Assembly: GCA_017591395.1 (NCBI GenBank)
Contig: WEDG01001008.1
Span: 1 to 64,000, forward strand
Length of the DNA stretch: 64,000 nucleotides
Source of the DNA: Schistocephalus solidus
Taxonomy: Eukaryota > Platyhelminthes > Cestoda > Diphyllobothriidea > Diphyllobothriidae
Direction of reading: 5' to 3'
The notes beneath the pieces were generated by a model that had not been told where the DNA came from, made no database searches, and was given only the letters and a program-made list of their open reading frames with translations. Below are positions 12,906-26,700 of the stretch, one piece after another (position 1 is the stretch's first letter; the number at the start of each line of letters is the position of its first letter). The position numbers and the translations under genes are program-made.

Positions 12906-13620
12906 TCTGCCACAAGAAGGACCTCTTCGTCACTTTTATGTCCCCATCCATTATTTGGAACAATTTTACCGCCTTTTTGATTCTCCTCTTCAATTCGGTT
13001 CTCAGCATTTTCATTTGTGCCTTTCGTTGGTTCTTAATCCGGCTGAAGAAAAACATAGCCCGGTGTGAGCAATGGAACGTCATTCTCCGTTCTAGGAGGT
13101 GTGAAGCCTAAATGGCATTTTCAAGAAGGATTTTAAGAGGCCTCATTGATGATAGTTCATTTGAAACGCCCGCTTTCCTAAACGGAATGTTCTGTGCACG
13201 TTAACGCATTCGCCATCTTGAAGAAGTGAATTTGAGTATGCTCGGAAAATACTGAGGTCATGTTCTACCATTTCCTTTGCGATCAAAGGAGTGACCTCGG
13301 GAGCCCCCTTAAGAACGGGATTTCATTTTCGGCTGTTATATCTGTTTAGTGACTTGGTGCTCTGATTTTTGATATGGAATCTTTATCAGGAAGAATTCTA
13401 CTGGTTGATGATGCCATTTTGCATCAGTACTAGCAACGTTTCGTTAAATTAATGGTGAGCCCCTTTGGGAACTTTGACAATTTGTTCTGCACTTACTCCT
13501 ATATCACCAGCAGAGGATTCCGCTTGAGCATCGATCGGTAAGAAAGAGCGTTGTTCAGAGTTGGAACTCGTTTTTTGTGAATTCATCTTGGCCTTTTCGA
13601 CTTCGAATTCTTCATCTTCG
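12905..13620 (-). pseudogene. ORF1 remnant of LINE copy B
   Basis: Minus-strand frames include LLQDGECVNVHRTFRLGKR, resembling the conserved FRLGKR block of ORF1 nucleic-acid-binding proteins in flatworm LINEs. KVVL-like words follow, then a lysine/arginine-rich stretch (12880-13083). Upstream (13560-13620) an acidic frame reads EDEEFEVEKAKM. Stops and frame changes are frequent. ORF1 assignment is inferred from the FRLGKR block and from position. Confidence 0.5.
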
Positions 13621-14691
13621 GTCCTTCAAATTCGACGAGCTTTTCAACGTCGCCCTTTGTCGTATCATCCAGCAACTATGCCACACATGCTTGTGTATCC
13701 ACAGCATTTCTGCTTCTGCGTTACCTGGAAGACATTGGTAAGATACATGAGCTGGTTTTGAGCACACTTTCGAAAGAAGGAAATGTCTGCTGATTTATTG
13801 AACTCTGTAGACGCAATGTCTTTTAGCTATACATTAGGTATGCTTGAAGAAGCTATATTTGCATACGTTATTTCACACCCGTACACTTTTCGTCCCTCGT
13901 AGATGATATTCATTAGTGTCATCAGGCATTTTTACCCGGTCGGCAGGAGAATTAGTAACAGAATATAGTGTCTTTGCCATCCTTTTCTGCTTTTGTATAA
14001 TTTTGCCATATATCTGTGTGAATGTTGCGGAGTGAGTTGGGTGCGTCGCAACGTGTCTTTCGACAAGTGTGCGACTCCCGACCGCGACATCATTTTTTCA
14101 GTGCAGATGAATCCCTGGACGCTCCGTTTTACCGATAATTCTTACAATTCTATGCAAAATGCCTTTAATTTATAAATCTTTTTAAATAAACGGACTAGGG
14201 GTGCAATGATACTCATCTGTCAGACTTCTAAGAAGCATGCATCGACTCAGCCTTTGTGAGACTTCTCCTTCCCCGATTGAGAGCAGATTAATGCAGCACA
14301 CCGTTGGCGTGGAATTCTGGGAGCAGGTGAACGTTGAAGCTTGTATGTCTCTGCAGGGATAACCCTCCGGGACGGGAAGAATCCACAGTGAAGGAATATT
14401 TGATAGCCACAGAAGCGTCAAGTCGAAGTAACTTCTTTCAAGTCTACCTCTTTCTCTGTATATTTCTGCATCGCTGCGGTCATTATTTTTGTCCCTTCTT
14501 CAAAAGAGACTATCTTTATTGCTGGTTTATTCTTCCTAGTTCATAAGCCAGTGATAATTAGGAACTTTGATAAAGTGGTCAAAATAATCAATCAAAATTA
14601 ACTTGTATATATTTGACAACACGAGATTGAACTACTGACCAGTGGCGTCTCCATAATCACGCTGCAGCGCCATAAACGAAACTCTTCCCAA
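13621..14691. other. Intergenic region upstream of CFAP57
   Basis: Candidate promoter and 5' leader space for CFAP57. I see no clear TATA element or CpG-rich block. The frames at 13993-14175 (+), 14182-14421 (-) and 14334-14546 (+) have no recognisable domain. Confidence 0.4.
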
Positions 14692-15156
14692 ATGGCAAGT
14701 GGCATCGCACAACTCAAACACGCCTTCGGTTTCCGAACTGGCATAAACAATGCGTTGGCCTTTAAAGACGAACAAACTCTTGTGTATCCTTGCGGAGCTA
14801 ACCTAGTTTTATATAACATTGATCACAAAACCCAAAAATTTATTCATGGTCTGGAAAAATCTGATGGAATGACATCAATGGCCATGAGTCCCAACCGAAG
14901 ATATGTAGCTCTGGCAGAAAAAACGGAGGAAAGACCACTTATTGTCATATATGATCTTAATTCACTGAAAAGACGGAAGACATTGTATGATCCGGAGCTT
15001 CAAAGTGATGAATTCATAAGCATATATTTTTCCCCGGATTCAATGCATTTAATTTCACAAGGAGGAGCACCTGATTGGAAACTATCATACTGGGTGTGGC
15101 AGAAAAACAAAATCATTGCCTCTACAACAACCTCTATGGGGAACCCCATTCACGAG
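14692..15156 (+). CDS. CFAP57: CFAP57 exon 1
   Basis: Residues 1-155, beginning [15 protein letters not shown] and covering the first WD40 blades ([22 protein letters not shown]). Ends CACGAG before donor GTATAA, phase 0. Confidence 0.95.
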
Positions 15157-18100
15157 GTATAATTGTTAATAACCCATTGTAATATATTTCAGGTGTCCAT
15201 TAATCCTAACGACAGTACACAAATGTGCGTTACAGGAAAAGATAATTTCAAAGTTTACGGACTTAATGATGGAGTTATAAAACAAATTGGGCTTAGCAAA
15301 ATTGATCCACAACACTTCTTATGCCACGCGTGGATAAATGAGGAACAGCTAGCTGTTGGAACAGCCAAAGGAACGTGGATATTAATAACGAATGGGGAAC
15401 CTTATCGAAGAGCATACGATATGAAGGTGAACATACTAAAAGAGGGTGAACAGTTTGAAGACAATCAGTGAGTCATTAGCACGAGGCATCCTACGCCAAA
15501 CTTTCCTTATATTAAAGTCCGATCGACGCCCTTTTTGTTGTTAGTATCTCCACCAAAAAGCTAATTATTGTTGGCTCCTCATCTCAAATTCGAAATATAT
15601 TGAACTTATCGCCTAGAAAATATTTCTGTGAATAAATGGCGAAAAGGTTTGGCCCCAAGATCGTAAAAAAATCCGAATCACTATACGTACGTAAAGCACA
15701 TTGTTTTTATTGAAATAAATTAATATTTTATTATATCACCTCAATAGGTCATTCCGCCAAAGCGATCGGTAGCATGTTTTAACGATTAACGGGCAACTAG
15801 ACATCAAGTATGATTATTTTAAAGTCAGCTCGCCTTACGTTTTGGATTACTCCAATACCAGCCTTTTAATTAAACTTAGAACCACAATGATTATCTTTCC
15901 AAAACGTTAAAAATTGTACCAGGTGTACCTAAGATTTTCTGCTTTTCATAAGAAAAACCTCTTATTTAAACTTTGCCATTTTCTGACTCTTAAGGCAGGA
16001 GTTGGAAGATGAAAGTCAGTTAATCACAATGGAAAGCGCAACTGCAATCGTGGCATCATCAAAACATATTTTTGTTGCGTGTGGTCCCGGATTAGTACAC
16101 TGCTTTGAGAAGGAGGTGGTGCCGACTAAAAGGGTGCGTAACAAGCAACAGAAGAATAACAATGTGCACTTTCCTACCCAAATATACCGACGAACTAAAG
16201 AAATACGCATCCCCGCAAATCCAAACAGTAGCTCAGATACTGGTTCATCTAGTCAGCAGATGGTATCAAAACTCGTCATAAGCCCATCAGAAGAGACCTT
16301 GATTGCCAGTACTACGTCTCATCAACTATATCTATATATACTGGTGTCTCCTGACATGGCATGAGCGGAAAAACACGAAGTTGGCACCTACTTAGGAAAA
16401 AGACCAAGGAGGACATAAAAATCTGGAGTTGCACAAGCAGCAAAATGAAGAGGCAGAACAACCTTGTGAAATAGACCACTTTGAGCTGCTGGCACAAGCT
16501 TTCCACGAAGATCGCATCTTAGGTTTGGATTGCTGCATTCGAAAACCATTAATTGCAACATGCGCTGCCGATAGAACAGTGAGGATCTGGAATTTTGAAA
16601 CAAAGTCAGTTATCTTCTCCAAGTGTTTTAATTGTTTAACTTTCGCCTAAAATGTACTTTTTAAAAGTTATATTCAAGACTTATGTATGCATTTTCAGTT
16701 TGTCCAAAAGTTGCACTCAAACGATATTTACTTAAAAACGTATCAAAGCAGTAAACATATTTGTGCCTGTAACTTTGTATCTAAAGTTAGTTTCCTAAAG
16801 GATTCTTGGCTTTCAATTTTAGCAGGAAACAAGGGATTAAAATTGGTTAATGAAGCAAAAAATGTTTCGCAAAAATCATAGTTATAAAAGGAAGCCCCAT
16901 TAATTCGTGATTTGACTTTATAAGCCACAACTGAATTACACTAGGACCTGAGTTCAAGAACAAAACCGACTGTATTGAAAAATCTGCAATTAAAATATTG
17001 AATTAGGACATTGGTTTTATTGAAAATTACTAACATAAAAGGTTACCATCAGTCAAGGAGAATCCATATCCCGAGGCTGATGCATCACACGTTTTAATTT
17101 TGAAGCAATAGATCAATAGGCAGTTACCCATAGCACTCTATCCGTTTGAGCTGCCGTGCTTTGCCTTCAGTCGGATGAGCTCCTGAATACAATAAGTCTC
17201 GTCAAAATAACGTTCACTCATAAACTCCTAGTTATTAGACAAAATGAGCAATTCCATTTTTATTTGACACGCCGAATATAGAAACCAACCAGATACTCGC
17301 ATAGCTCCCTTAGGCAGAACGTTGAATAAATATTCACAGTTGTTCACTAGATGTCCGTTAAAAAAGCCGCAGTAAAACAGCACCAGGAGTTGGAATATCA
17401 TTAAGTAAGGATGATTAATGCTTCTTGATAGTTGATAACTCCTAGATGCACGATGGCCTAGATAGGCCGTCGACTCGAAGAGCCAGTGCTAACTTCAACT
17501 GCCCAATCTTTTCTGCGATCCCAAAAAAAACACTTAAAACTTATCTTACCTACTTATATTTTTCCGAAGTTTGTTGATGAAACTATCAACATTTTGCTTA
17601 AGACATCACTTTTAAGTGCATTTTTCCTCTTATTGTTTTCAGATCTGTCTGTTTAACAAAACTCCTACTATTTAAATCGAACATGCTGAGTTAAAACCGT
17701 ATTCGCGAACAATTTTGCTTTTAAGACTCCGATAGCTATCCACTAATAAAAAATTGTTTTCTCACGCAGATAACTGTTTATCTATAGACGTTGATAAGTT
17801 AAGGTTGCGGATGAACAGACTTTCTCATTAAACCTAAAGTAGGGACACGTTTTATTTCTGTTCTCCGGACTACCACAGATAACTACTTTTAAGATTTTTA
17901 ATATTTTGTAGGTCATGGTGTTTGTATTTATCTATGCCGGTAATACGACACTTTTACAGGAAACCAAAACATGGTTCAATACAGAGTCTAAAGAACTTAC
18001 TATCAGTCATGAAAATATTTTAAGTATTTTAACTATAATTGCATAACATCAATTAGTAAATCAATTAATTTAACCTGGGATATATTTTTTGTTTGGCTCA

Positions 18101-20756
18101 GACATTTAGATCTGTACAAAGAATTTGCCGAAGAAGCCTACAGCATCGCTCTTCATCCAAACGGCCTACACGTTCTTGTGGGGGTTTAGTGACAAACTGC
18201 GTCTAATGAATTTGCTTTTTAAGGATATTCGCCCTTTCAAGGAGTTTCCGATTCGTGGCTGCAAAGAGGTACTTTTCCGTTTAATTGAGTAGACCTATCT
18301 CATTAGCCTTTTTACCTTTCAACTTTTTTTCCCAACATTCTGCAGTTGAAAACGAAATTTTTTATGTGGAAAAACTTGTCTTATTTAGTCCTTAATAACT
18401 TCTGTTTATTCTCCAATAATCTCTAGTGTGCTTTCAGTAGAGGTGGAGCTCTGTTTGCAGCAGTGCACGGAAACACCATCCAGATATATTCCTTCATGGA
18501 GTTTACAAATTTGCACAATCTGAAGGCTCACAACGGAAAAATCCGCTGTCTTCTCTGGACTAACGAAGATCAAAAACTCATTTCGTGTGGTATGGATGGT
18601 GCTGTCTATGAATGGGACGTAAACACGGGTAAAACGCTCTATTACGTATTTATTCCTACTGCGAGTTTACGGTTTTCTCTACGGTCGCACTAGGATGTAA
18701 TGCCTTTAGTAAACGGCACATGGAAGTGAAATTCCTTGATTTAACATGATTGCAAGATCGAATACAGAATTTCCCGTCTGTGTTACACCTCCTTTCTGAT
18801 GTTTGCGTAGACACTTCACTAACCATAAACATTCAGTATTTGAAAGCTGCCATCAGCAATCGCAGTGGAGATTGTTAATCAGACAGTTATACTCAAACCG
18901 AGGGTCAGGAAACTTAGGACTTGACCACTGCTCTGTCGGACGTTGAACCAAACAAGAGGTTTACCCCAGCAGCCTTTTGTCCTTATTTGTAACGGTTCTT
19001 TATTCAAGCACATAGTTTTTGTCAGGGTTGTGACACCCTCGTTTACTTTTTGCGAATATTCAGGCGAGATAAGTCAGCATTTTTAGTATGCATAGAAATC
19101 ATTCAGATGGCTCAAAGACGAGGAAAGTTCACAAAAACGTATGCATTTTAAGGTTTAAAAAGCCGATATATTATCCCCCTGCCCACGGCAGATTACGGAT
19201 ATTAACAACTGGTAGAAAATAATATTGCCACGATTTCTGAAAACTTTGTTAAGGGCGCACCGATCCGATTATTTGGCTACATCAGGGCAAGTTGGGTGCC
19301 ATACACACTAGTAAAAGCATAAAAAGTATTATCCCCCGAGCAATATAAGCGGTATTATTCAGTTGAAAGGGTATTCATGCTTTTTCAAATTTCCTTAAGC
19401 ACGTACATAAATCCCTCAACGTTCTTTAAAGCATACTACGTTGATATGTTTATTCACATTACTGGTCCATAAATATTGCTAAAAAGCCGCGAAAAAAAGT
19501 GACTTATATGAAGCTTATTCCGGCCAAAAACCATGAAAATTCTGGCGAGAGATCAATAAGAAAAATCACTATCTAGCCGTTAAATTCCAGCCTTCCAAAA
19601 ATCTCAGTGGTAGCATCTTTTAACCTTATATAAAGTCTGTTATTATGGGCGCTTCCACATATTCGAATGTAACAGAATACAAGAATTTTAAGCCCACTCC
19701 AGATGTTTTTGCAAATCTCAAGAACGCATTTAACGTGAATGGTGCCACTATGTGCAGTGGTATGAAAAATACCAGTAAGAAATGTCATTTTGTAGCAGTC
19801 GTCCATCTGCCTGGTAGGAAAGCCTACACGGGTTTTTTTAGTTCTTCGCAAGAAGCTTATAGTATCAATTAAATAAATGAACTTCGCTGATATTTTGATA
19901 GTGAAACCTTTTTAGACATTGAAAAGAGCATTTTATAAAAATAAGCATATTGTGTACATCATTTCGTCAGGATATGATTTTACCATTACAGCCTTATTTA
20001 TGCCACATTCTCTAATGGAAAGCACAGGCCTTTTCGTATAATTTTATCCTTTCTGTGAAATGTTTCTTTATTCCAATTCCTATGTATTGGGCCTCTTACG
20101 AAGATAATTTATAAAACCAGTGGTATTGCAACTCTTAAAATTTGCGCAAAAACATCATCATGGTTGTTATTTACTTCTAAGTGCTTATTTTTCACTTTTC
20201 AACAGGCAGAAGAATTAGCGAAAAATGTTATGAAATCTTGCAGCTATAGCTGTGTTACCGCAACCAAGGACGGCTCACGCACATATGCCGTGGGATCAGA
20301 CAGAAAAATTAAAGAAATAAGTGATTCAACGGTGAGTTTGATGTGGTACGGCCACTTGTTATTCTGCATCGAACATCTGACTATTACTCCCAGTCAGTAC
20401 GTGTTTATTGGAGGGCCTAAGGAATTCATGGTTCGTTAAGGACATTTAGTTAAACATCCTTTCAGTTGTACATACTGTCGACATCTATCAAAAGCACATC
20501 TTTCAAGAGTATCTTCAATCGCGACATCCTGCATAGATGTCTCAGCTTATCCTTTCAGCCTTTTCATCTGAGTTACGACAAAGCGCATGTTAGGACTATT
20601 GCAGTTCAGATAAACTTCTTGCAAACCGATTAGACTTTGTCTAAAACATAGAAGTAGATTATAAAATACATATACTGACTCAATGCAAACTTTAAAATAA
20701 GAAGAAAAGGTTTTACTTGAAGAAAACATTAAAATCAACAATTTTGTGGCTAACAC

Positions 20757-20792
<36 letters not shown>

Positions 20793-23700
20793 ATAGCAAA
20801 AGCTGAAACTTTATACTGTACCTTATTACTATGCCCTGCATAACACCGAGTGGCCGTCTTATTCTTTGTGCGTGCTTAATTTCCAAAATGGATCTCGTGT
20901 CATGTTAAAACCGAAATAAACCAAAACATTGGCATTTCCCTTTCAAGCCATTTGGGTAAGATTGGCTGCATATAGTTAAATCGTACCCGAATGGCTTTGA
21001 TGACTACGAGAGTGCCGTTTCATTTTATTTTTTTTTCAGATAGCTTTGGAAGTTGATTCACCAGACATGTTACTAACTGCTGTCGCACTGTCAAGCACAG
21101 GCAGAATGCTGTTTTGCGGAAGCAAAACAGGCCTTGTTAGGTCTTACAAGTTTCCTTTCACTGGAAATCCTGAGTGGGAAGATTATGTTGGCCATTGCGG
21201 TCAAATTGCCAAAATGAGGATCACCATGAATGATGAATACTTGATTACTGTTTCTGATGACAGTTCTATCATGGTGTGGGAGCTTCAAGAACGAGAAGGA
21301 CGCAATGTGAAGCTGGAGAAAGAAATCGCCTGGGCAGAGGAAATACTAATTACGAAAACCGACCTGGAGGAGAAGGTGAGCCTCGCCCAATCATTAATAT
21401 TCGTGAAAACATTAGTCCACTGTTTAATTGTAAGTAGCACTAATATATAGATTTAAACCAGACTTTCCAAAATTACTGTAAGCAGCCTCAACAAAAAAAA
21501 CGTAAAAGGTTTACGCCCATACTGTCGCGTGGGCAACACACTTTATTGTGCTAGTTCGGCTTATCTTGAATAGACGCAGAATTTATTCCAGTATTTAGGA
21601 CCTATCGAAATGACTTTAGCATGCTATGTTGTCAGCCATTTAGTTTCCGGCACAGGACACCTTGCACTAGCGGAAGAACCGTTGTCGTAGTAGAATGTGC
21701 GTGTAGCACATTACTTTATTCCGAGTCTATATGAGATAACAATGCCAAAAAGTCAAATGAACTATAAATTACGACGTTAGCGCTAACTTTGAATGGTAAA
21801 GAACACTAGAATTTACCTTCATAGAGAGAGCATTACTAGCCTTTTGCTACAATTTAACGGTTGTACAGAAAGCGATTGTGAAAAGTGTATTGCTTACAAT
21901 AATCTTGCATAAAATGGCCTGTTCTTGAAGACTTATATTTAAAAGTACAAGTACGTTCTAGTTAAAAGTCTTACAACTTGAACCTTGTGAACTCTGATAG
22001 TATTGGTGGGTTTTCGAAAGAACCGCTGTGTTTGTTCGACAAAGTTTACTGTTACTTTCCTATTTTTATGGACACAAACACTAACGTCCAAAGAAAGAAG
22101 GCTCGTTGGAAAATTGAGGTTAACTCGTGAATTTTCAAGCTTGTTACACCAACCCGTCGTCTGCAGAGTTACTTAAAAGGCGTGCATACTAGACTATACC
22201 TGTGTATCTCGAAGCAGACGTTTCACGGAGTTTCGCTCTTTGATTCTGCTTCTAACGGAATTATTAATTTCCTTTGAACACTTAACCTTAAGAGGGCATA
22301 TTTTTCTGCAGCATCCTTATGCAAAAAGAAGATTCCGCCAAACATGCTAAGTACTTTCTTGGAAAGATAATCTTTCTACTTTTAAGTGCCGTGTACTGAC
22401 CCATCCTGATTAAGGCATAAAGTATGGAGCATTGTATTTGGTCATCGAGCAGTTGCAGGGACATTGGAATGGTCATTCGTACTGCGACTATTTGACTGAA
22501 GCTCAAATTACGAGCGCTGGTGCACCCAACTTTTGGGGTATCACGGGCTGATGGTGGTTCATCAGCCAAGAATGACCGCAGTAGTTTCCTTATACTTGTT
22601 GGCGATGTTCCTTATTACTTTACTCGAAATGCGGATTTCTAGAAAATTATCCCGACAGAGTGACTAACAGGTGCTCAGTTGGAATCTGTCTTCTCCCGGT
22701 GCTTGAGTTTTCTGTATAGTAGGCATCAAATCTTATCGTTATTAGTTTGGTAGGAGAAGTCCTAGCATGACAGTCGAGGATGCACGAGAATCCGAGAACT
22801 CTGACCTGCGAGTTCCAAACAGTGAATAAATTATATTTTAGGTGAAACCCCATGTGAGGCTGCAACCTCTTTCGTTATGCCAAATGTAACAACAAACTAG
22901 CATCCGCGAAGATTTCTTTGAATTTGTCTTTCTACCTACCGAATGCTTTGATATAAAAAGCAAACTGTTCTTTTCTGACCTATTTTGGTCTCCAGTTTCA
23001 TCAGCTAGATAATTGGATTCTGCGTCCCTCCGCTCAAAAGTGTGACTCAATCCAATCCTTCTGACACCTTTAAATCACCCTGCTATCATTTCTTTCCAGA
23101 CTTCCGTCATGTCTGAATTGAAGACCAGAGTTGAAGAGCTTAAAATGGAGAATGAATATCAACTTCGTCTGAAGGACATGAATTACAGTGAACGAATAAA
23201 AGAACTCACCGAGAAATTCATTAAGGAGATGGAATCGTTGAAGGTGAAGAATCAGGCTCTTCGCATTGAAAAGGACAAAGAGGAGGCCAAGCATGGTGAA
23301 CAACTGCAGGAAGTTATGGAAATGCATACCAAGGAGTTGGAGGAAATTGAAAAGAATTTCAACGAAAAGTTTCTGGCAGAGCACGAGAAGAGCGTGGAGC
23401 TCCAGGAGAAGGCACAAAAGATGCAAGAATCCTATGAGAGCCAGATAAGTGAGATGACTGCAGCTAGGGACAAGATGTTGGAGGAGTTGACCAGTTTCTT
23501 TGAGAACAAGTTGAATGAGAAGGGTCAGCTGATGGAGATTCTGAAGAAGGAAAATCGGGAACAGGTGATGGAACATGAGGTAACCAAAAGACTCATTGAG
23601 GAAGACGCGGACCGTGAAATCCTTGACATGAAGATAACCTACGAGCGTCGCCTGCGCGAAGAACGTGAGGCTAATGCCCGATTACGTGGTGAATCAGGAA

Positions 23701-26700
23701 TCATGAAAAAAAAGTTTGCCAGCTTACAGAAGGAAATCGATGATCATAAGGAGGAAATTAAAAAGTTCCATGGGGAAACACAGAAGCTAAATGGAATAAT
23801 CAGGAATTTGGAGAAGGATGTCCAAGGCCTGCGGAAAGAAATTCAGGAGCGGGATGAGACTATTCAAGATAAGGTAGGGTTTGCCAAATTAGACTTGTCA
23901 GAGGTATTTAAGAAGGCACATCTGAAACAAGGTTGAGCAAGATAACCGTAGTATTTTTGGAACATGGTAAGATAAATAGGAGTTCTGCTAAACTGTAGGT
24001 AAAGCATTACCAACTAAGTAAGGCGAATATATTAGTTCAAACAAAAGTAGGTTAGTCAATAGTGGAAACTTTTCCGCCTCGTTGGATTTCGACTACGGAT
24101 CCGTAGTAGTCTGCGATGGTCTTCCACCACTTGCTAAATAATAGATCCGATAGATACAATAGTTGAACCAAAATACAGAGACTAGACACCTTGATAAATG
24201 GCAAACTTTTTTAAATTTTAACCAATTACTCTTAAATTTTTGAATTATGAAACAACGTACAGAAAAATTAATTGATAATTCAACGTGATGGACTGAGACC
24301 CCCACATACAAGATTGGAATTTGACACCATCCACAATGTTCATAATAGGACTGTACTTATCTAGTTGCAAAACTTGTTTCATGTTTTGCAATGCTAAATG
24401 AAAGGAAGATTATCGTAGTTTCGGGATTGAGCGAAGTATAGTGACAACAAAAAAGTAAGCGATGGTGGCAGGATAGTTCAGTAATTTGTAGACGTACTCA
24501 ACGTCTTTATATGCCGTTCTGTCAACGTCTTTGTTAGTTATCTATTCTGTGAAAAGCTGCCAATTCATGACTTCTGTTTCGACTAATAGGAGAAGAGAAT
24601 TTATGACCTGAAGAAGAAGAATCAAGAGCTAGAGAAGTACAAATTTGTCCTCAACTACAAGATTACGGAGTTAAAGAAGCAGATCGAGCCTCGAGAAACT
24701 GATATTAAAAACTACAAAGAACAAATTCAAGAGGTATGTTACGTGCATGAATTGATTCTCTTCTTAAATGCATGCTGGGTTGCTGAACGAGATTTGGGAG
24801 AGCACGTGAAGGAATCTTTCTGGGCCACTTCCACGACCGTTTGACTATTGATAGTTACCATATTTTTCTGTTTTTGGCGGTAGAGCAGGGCAGTTAAGAA
24901 TAGGAGGGTCATTAGCAAAAACAAAAGCACACTTTCAAGCAAACATATATACTGTTTCAAGTAGGGAAAATTTAGTCTACTGCATTGTTTCGGAAAACTT
25001 GAAATAGGAATGTTGCCAAGGACAGAGGACTCGATACGGTCGCCTACGACCGATTTGCCCTCAGTGTCTATTGACAGTTTGATCAGCAAGTTCGACGATT
25101 TCCACTGTGTGCTCCACGGCGTGGTGTTGCAGGAACGGTGACTTGCGCGTGAATTAAATTATAGTGAGAAGAGACTTATGCTGCATCTACCGCACTCTCT
25201 CCAACTCTCTCACCTGGGCGCGGTGTCATGATCAAGTCAAGATGACCGGAGGTGAGAGGGGGCGCAGGTGGTCGGCGCGGATGAAGCCATTCCAAAGCGT
25301 GCCACCGCACCTGCCTCGGATCCCATGGAGTGGGAGTGCCACATTAAGAAGCGTCTATTACTACATCAGACATACGCGAAGGACCATGTACTTTGAATGA
25401 TTTCCACACGGGAGGAGTGTTTACTGATTTATCCTTATTATAGGAGCTAAAATAAACGACCCCGTTTTGCTCGAGAAATGCGGTCACTCTTGGCAACACC
25501 GGATCGGGAAACTCAATTCTCAACTAATCCAGTGGCAACGTTCAAACACTTAGACCTTGGGCTCGGGTTGGGTTGCAAGTTATTAATGTATTCAAGTAAA
25601 GTAGACATGGAAAGCCTGGTCGCTCCGTATCGGTGGATTTGTCTTTTCGATTATCGTGTGAATTTCTTGGAAGAAAGATTCATTTATTAAAAAATGGATT
25701 TCGTTTGCGAGTGCGATGAAAGAGCTAACCGAAACAGCCTGAGAGCGAGCGAGAAGTACGTACTATGCATATGTGGATTATTGTGTCATTTTTTGCCTTA
25801 TGTATTCAAGAGACAGTGTGGAAGGTCGAGTATTTGGTTTGTTTATCAGTATTTAGCATCATTTGATGGAAATTAAATTTTCACAGTAACTTAAAAACAA
25901 AAAAACTTACCCATCTGTTTAAGGGTTCAATTTTTTATTGAGCAAGACAGTAGTAGATGACACTAGAACGACGGAGTATTTAAATCGTTCAAAATGGAGA
26001 GTTTAAATAGTTATACATGCATTTCAAGAATACCGATAACTACGTGAAAAGAAATGCGATCTACTTCTGAAAAAATGCTGAAGGGTCTAAGGCAACAGAA
26101 GTCAATCATAGCAGTGGAAAGTCAGGTTTACTTTTCGTGGTGAATTAGAACCAGGGAGCGCGCAATGACTGAAGGCACAAGCATATCGGATTATGCCCCC
26201 AGAATCACAAACGGATCAAGACGCGAGGCCTAGAAAGCAAAGCATTAACCAGGTCAGTTACTGCGTAGGTCATACCCTTAGCTAACTGCCATTCAACCTG
26301 ATTTTGCGATTATGTGGGTGATAAGATCCCCAGTTGCGTCCCTTCGCGCGCTCTCTCAAGAGCAGGTCGAAATAGTAATACAGGGTGTAGGGGCAGGCAA
26401 GATTCCTTAAAGAGCCGCTTATTGTTCAGTTTGCTTAAAAACGTACAAATGGGAAGAAGAAGACTCAGTTTAACCTTCGGCAGCTGAATACTCATGCCAC
26501 CTTTCTTCTGGAGCGCGATCAATGGAACTGGAAGTTGATCTGCAGGTTGCTCTGTCGGTGGATTGTTGTGAAGGCCAGCTCACACTACTTCTTCGTTGCC
26601 ACTTCTTCCTTTTTTGTCAGAAACGGCAAGTTTTAACGTTTGAGCTCCCCTGATAGATTGATGCATGTTACCCGATGAAATTTTAGCTCACCTTATTTTC

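Larger units (their letters stand above)
8740..13620 (-). mobile_element. Near full-length CR1/Jockey-type LINE copy B, interrupted by two insertions
   Basis: Read on the minus strand from 13620 down: ORF1 remnant (12905-13620), N-terminal endonuclease (11760-12130), C-terminal endonuclease (10560-11030), reverse transcriptase (9262-10330) and the C-terminal LRGHPFKL block (8756-9037). Two LINE pieces interrupt it: a + strand copy at 11031-11755 splits the endonuclease, and a family-2 3' end at 12470-12905 lies between the endonuclease and ORF1. Domain order and strand are consistent, which supports one original element of roughly 3.7 kb. Several frameshifts and stops make it inactive. Confidence 0.7.

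Noticed and set aside
16344..16364. CFAP57 ending at the stop at 16364
   Set aside because: Family homology resumes within 50 bp in the correct phase, so the stop lies in an intron.
19645..19872. 75-codon ATG frame in intron 6
   Set aside because: No homologous CFAP57 segment, no splice sites in phase and no recognisable domain.
23070..23576. 168-codon minus-strand frame opposite CFAP57 exon 9
   Set aside because: Leu/His-rich shadow of the Glu/Lys-rich coiled coil on the other strand.
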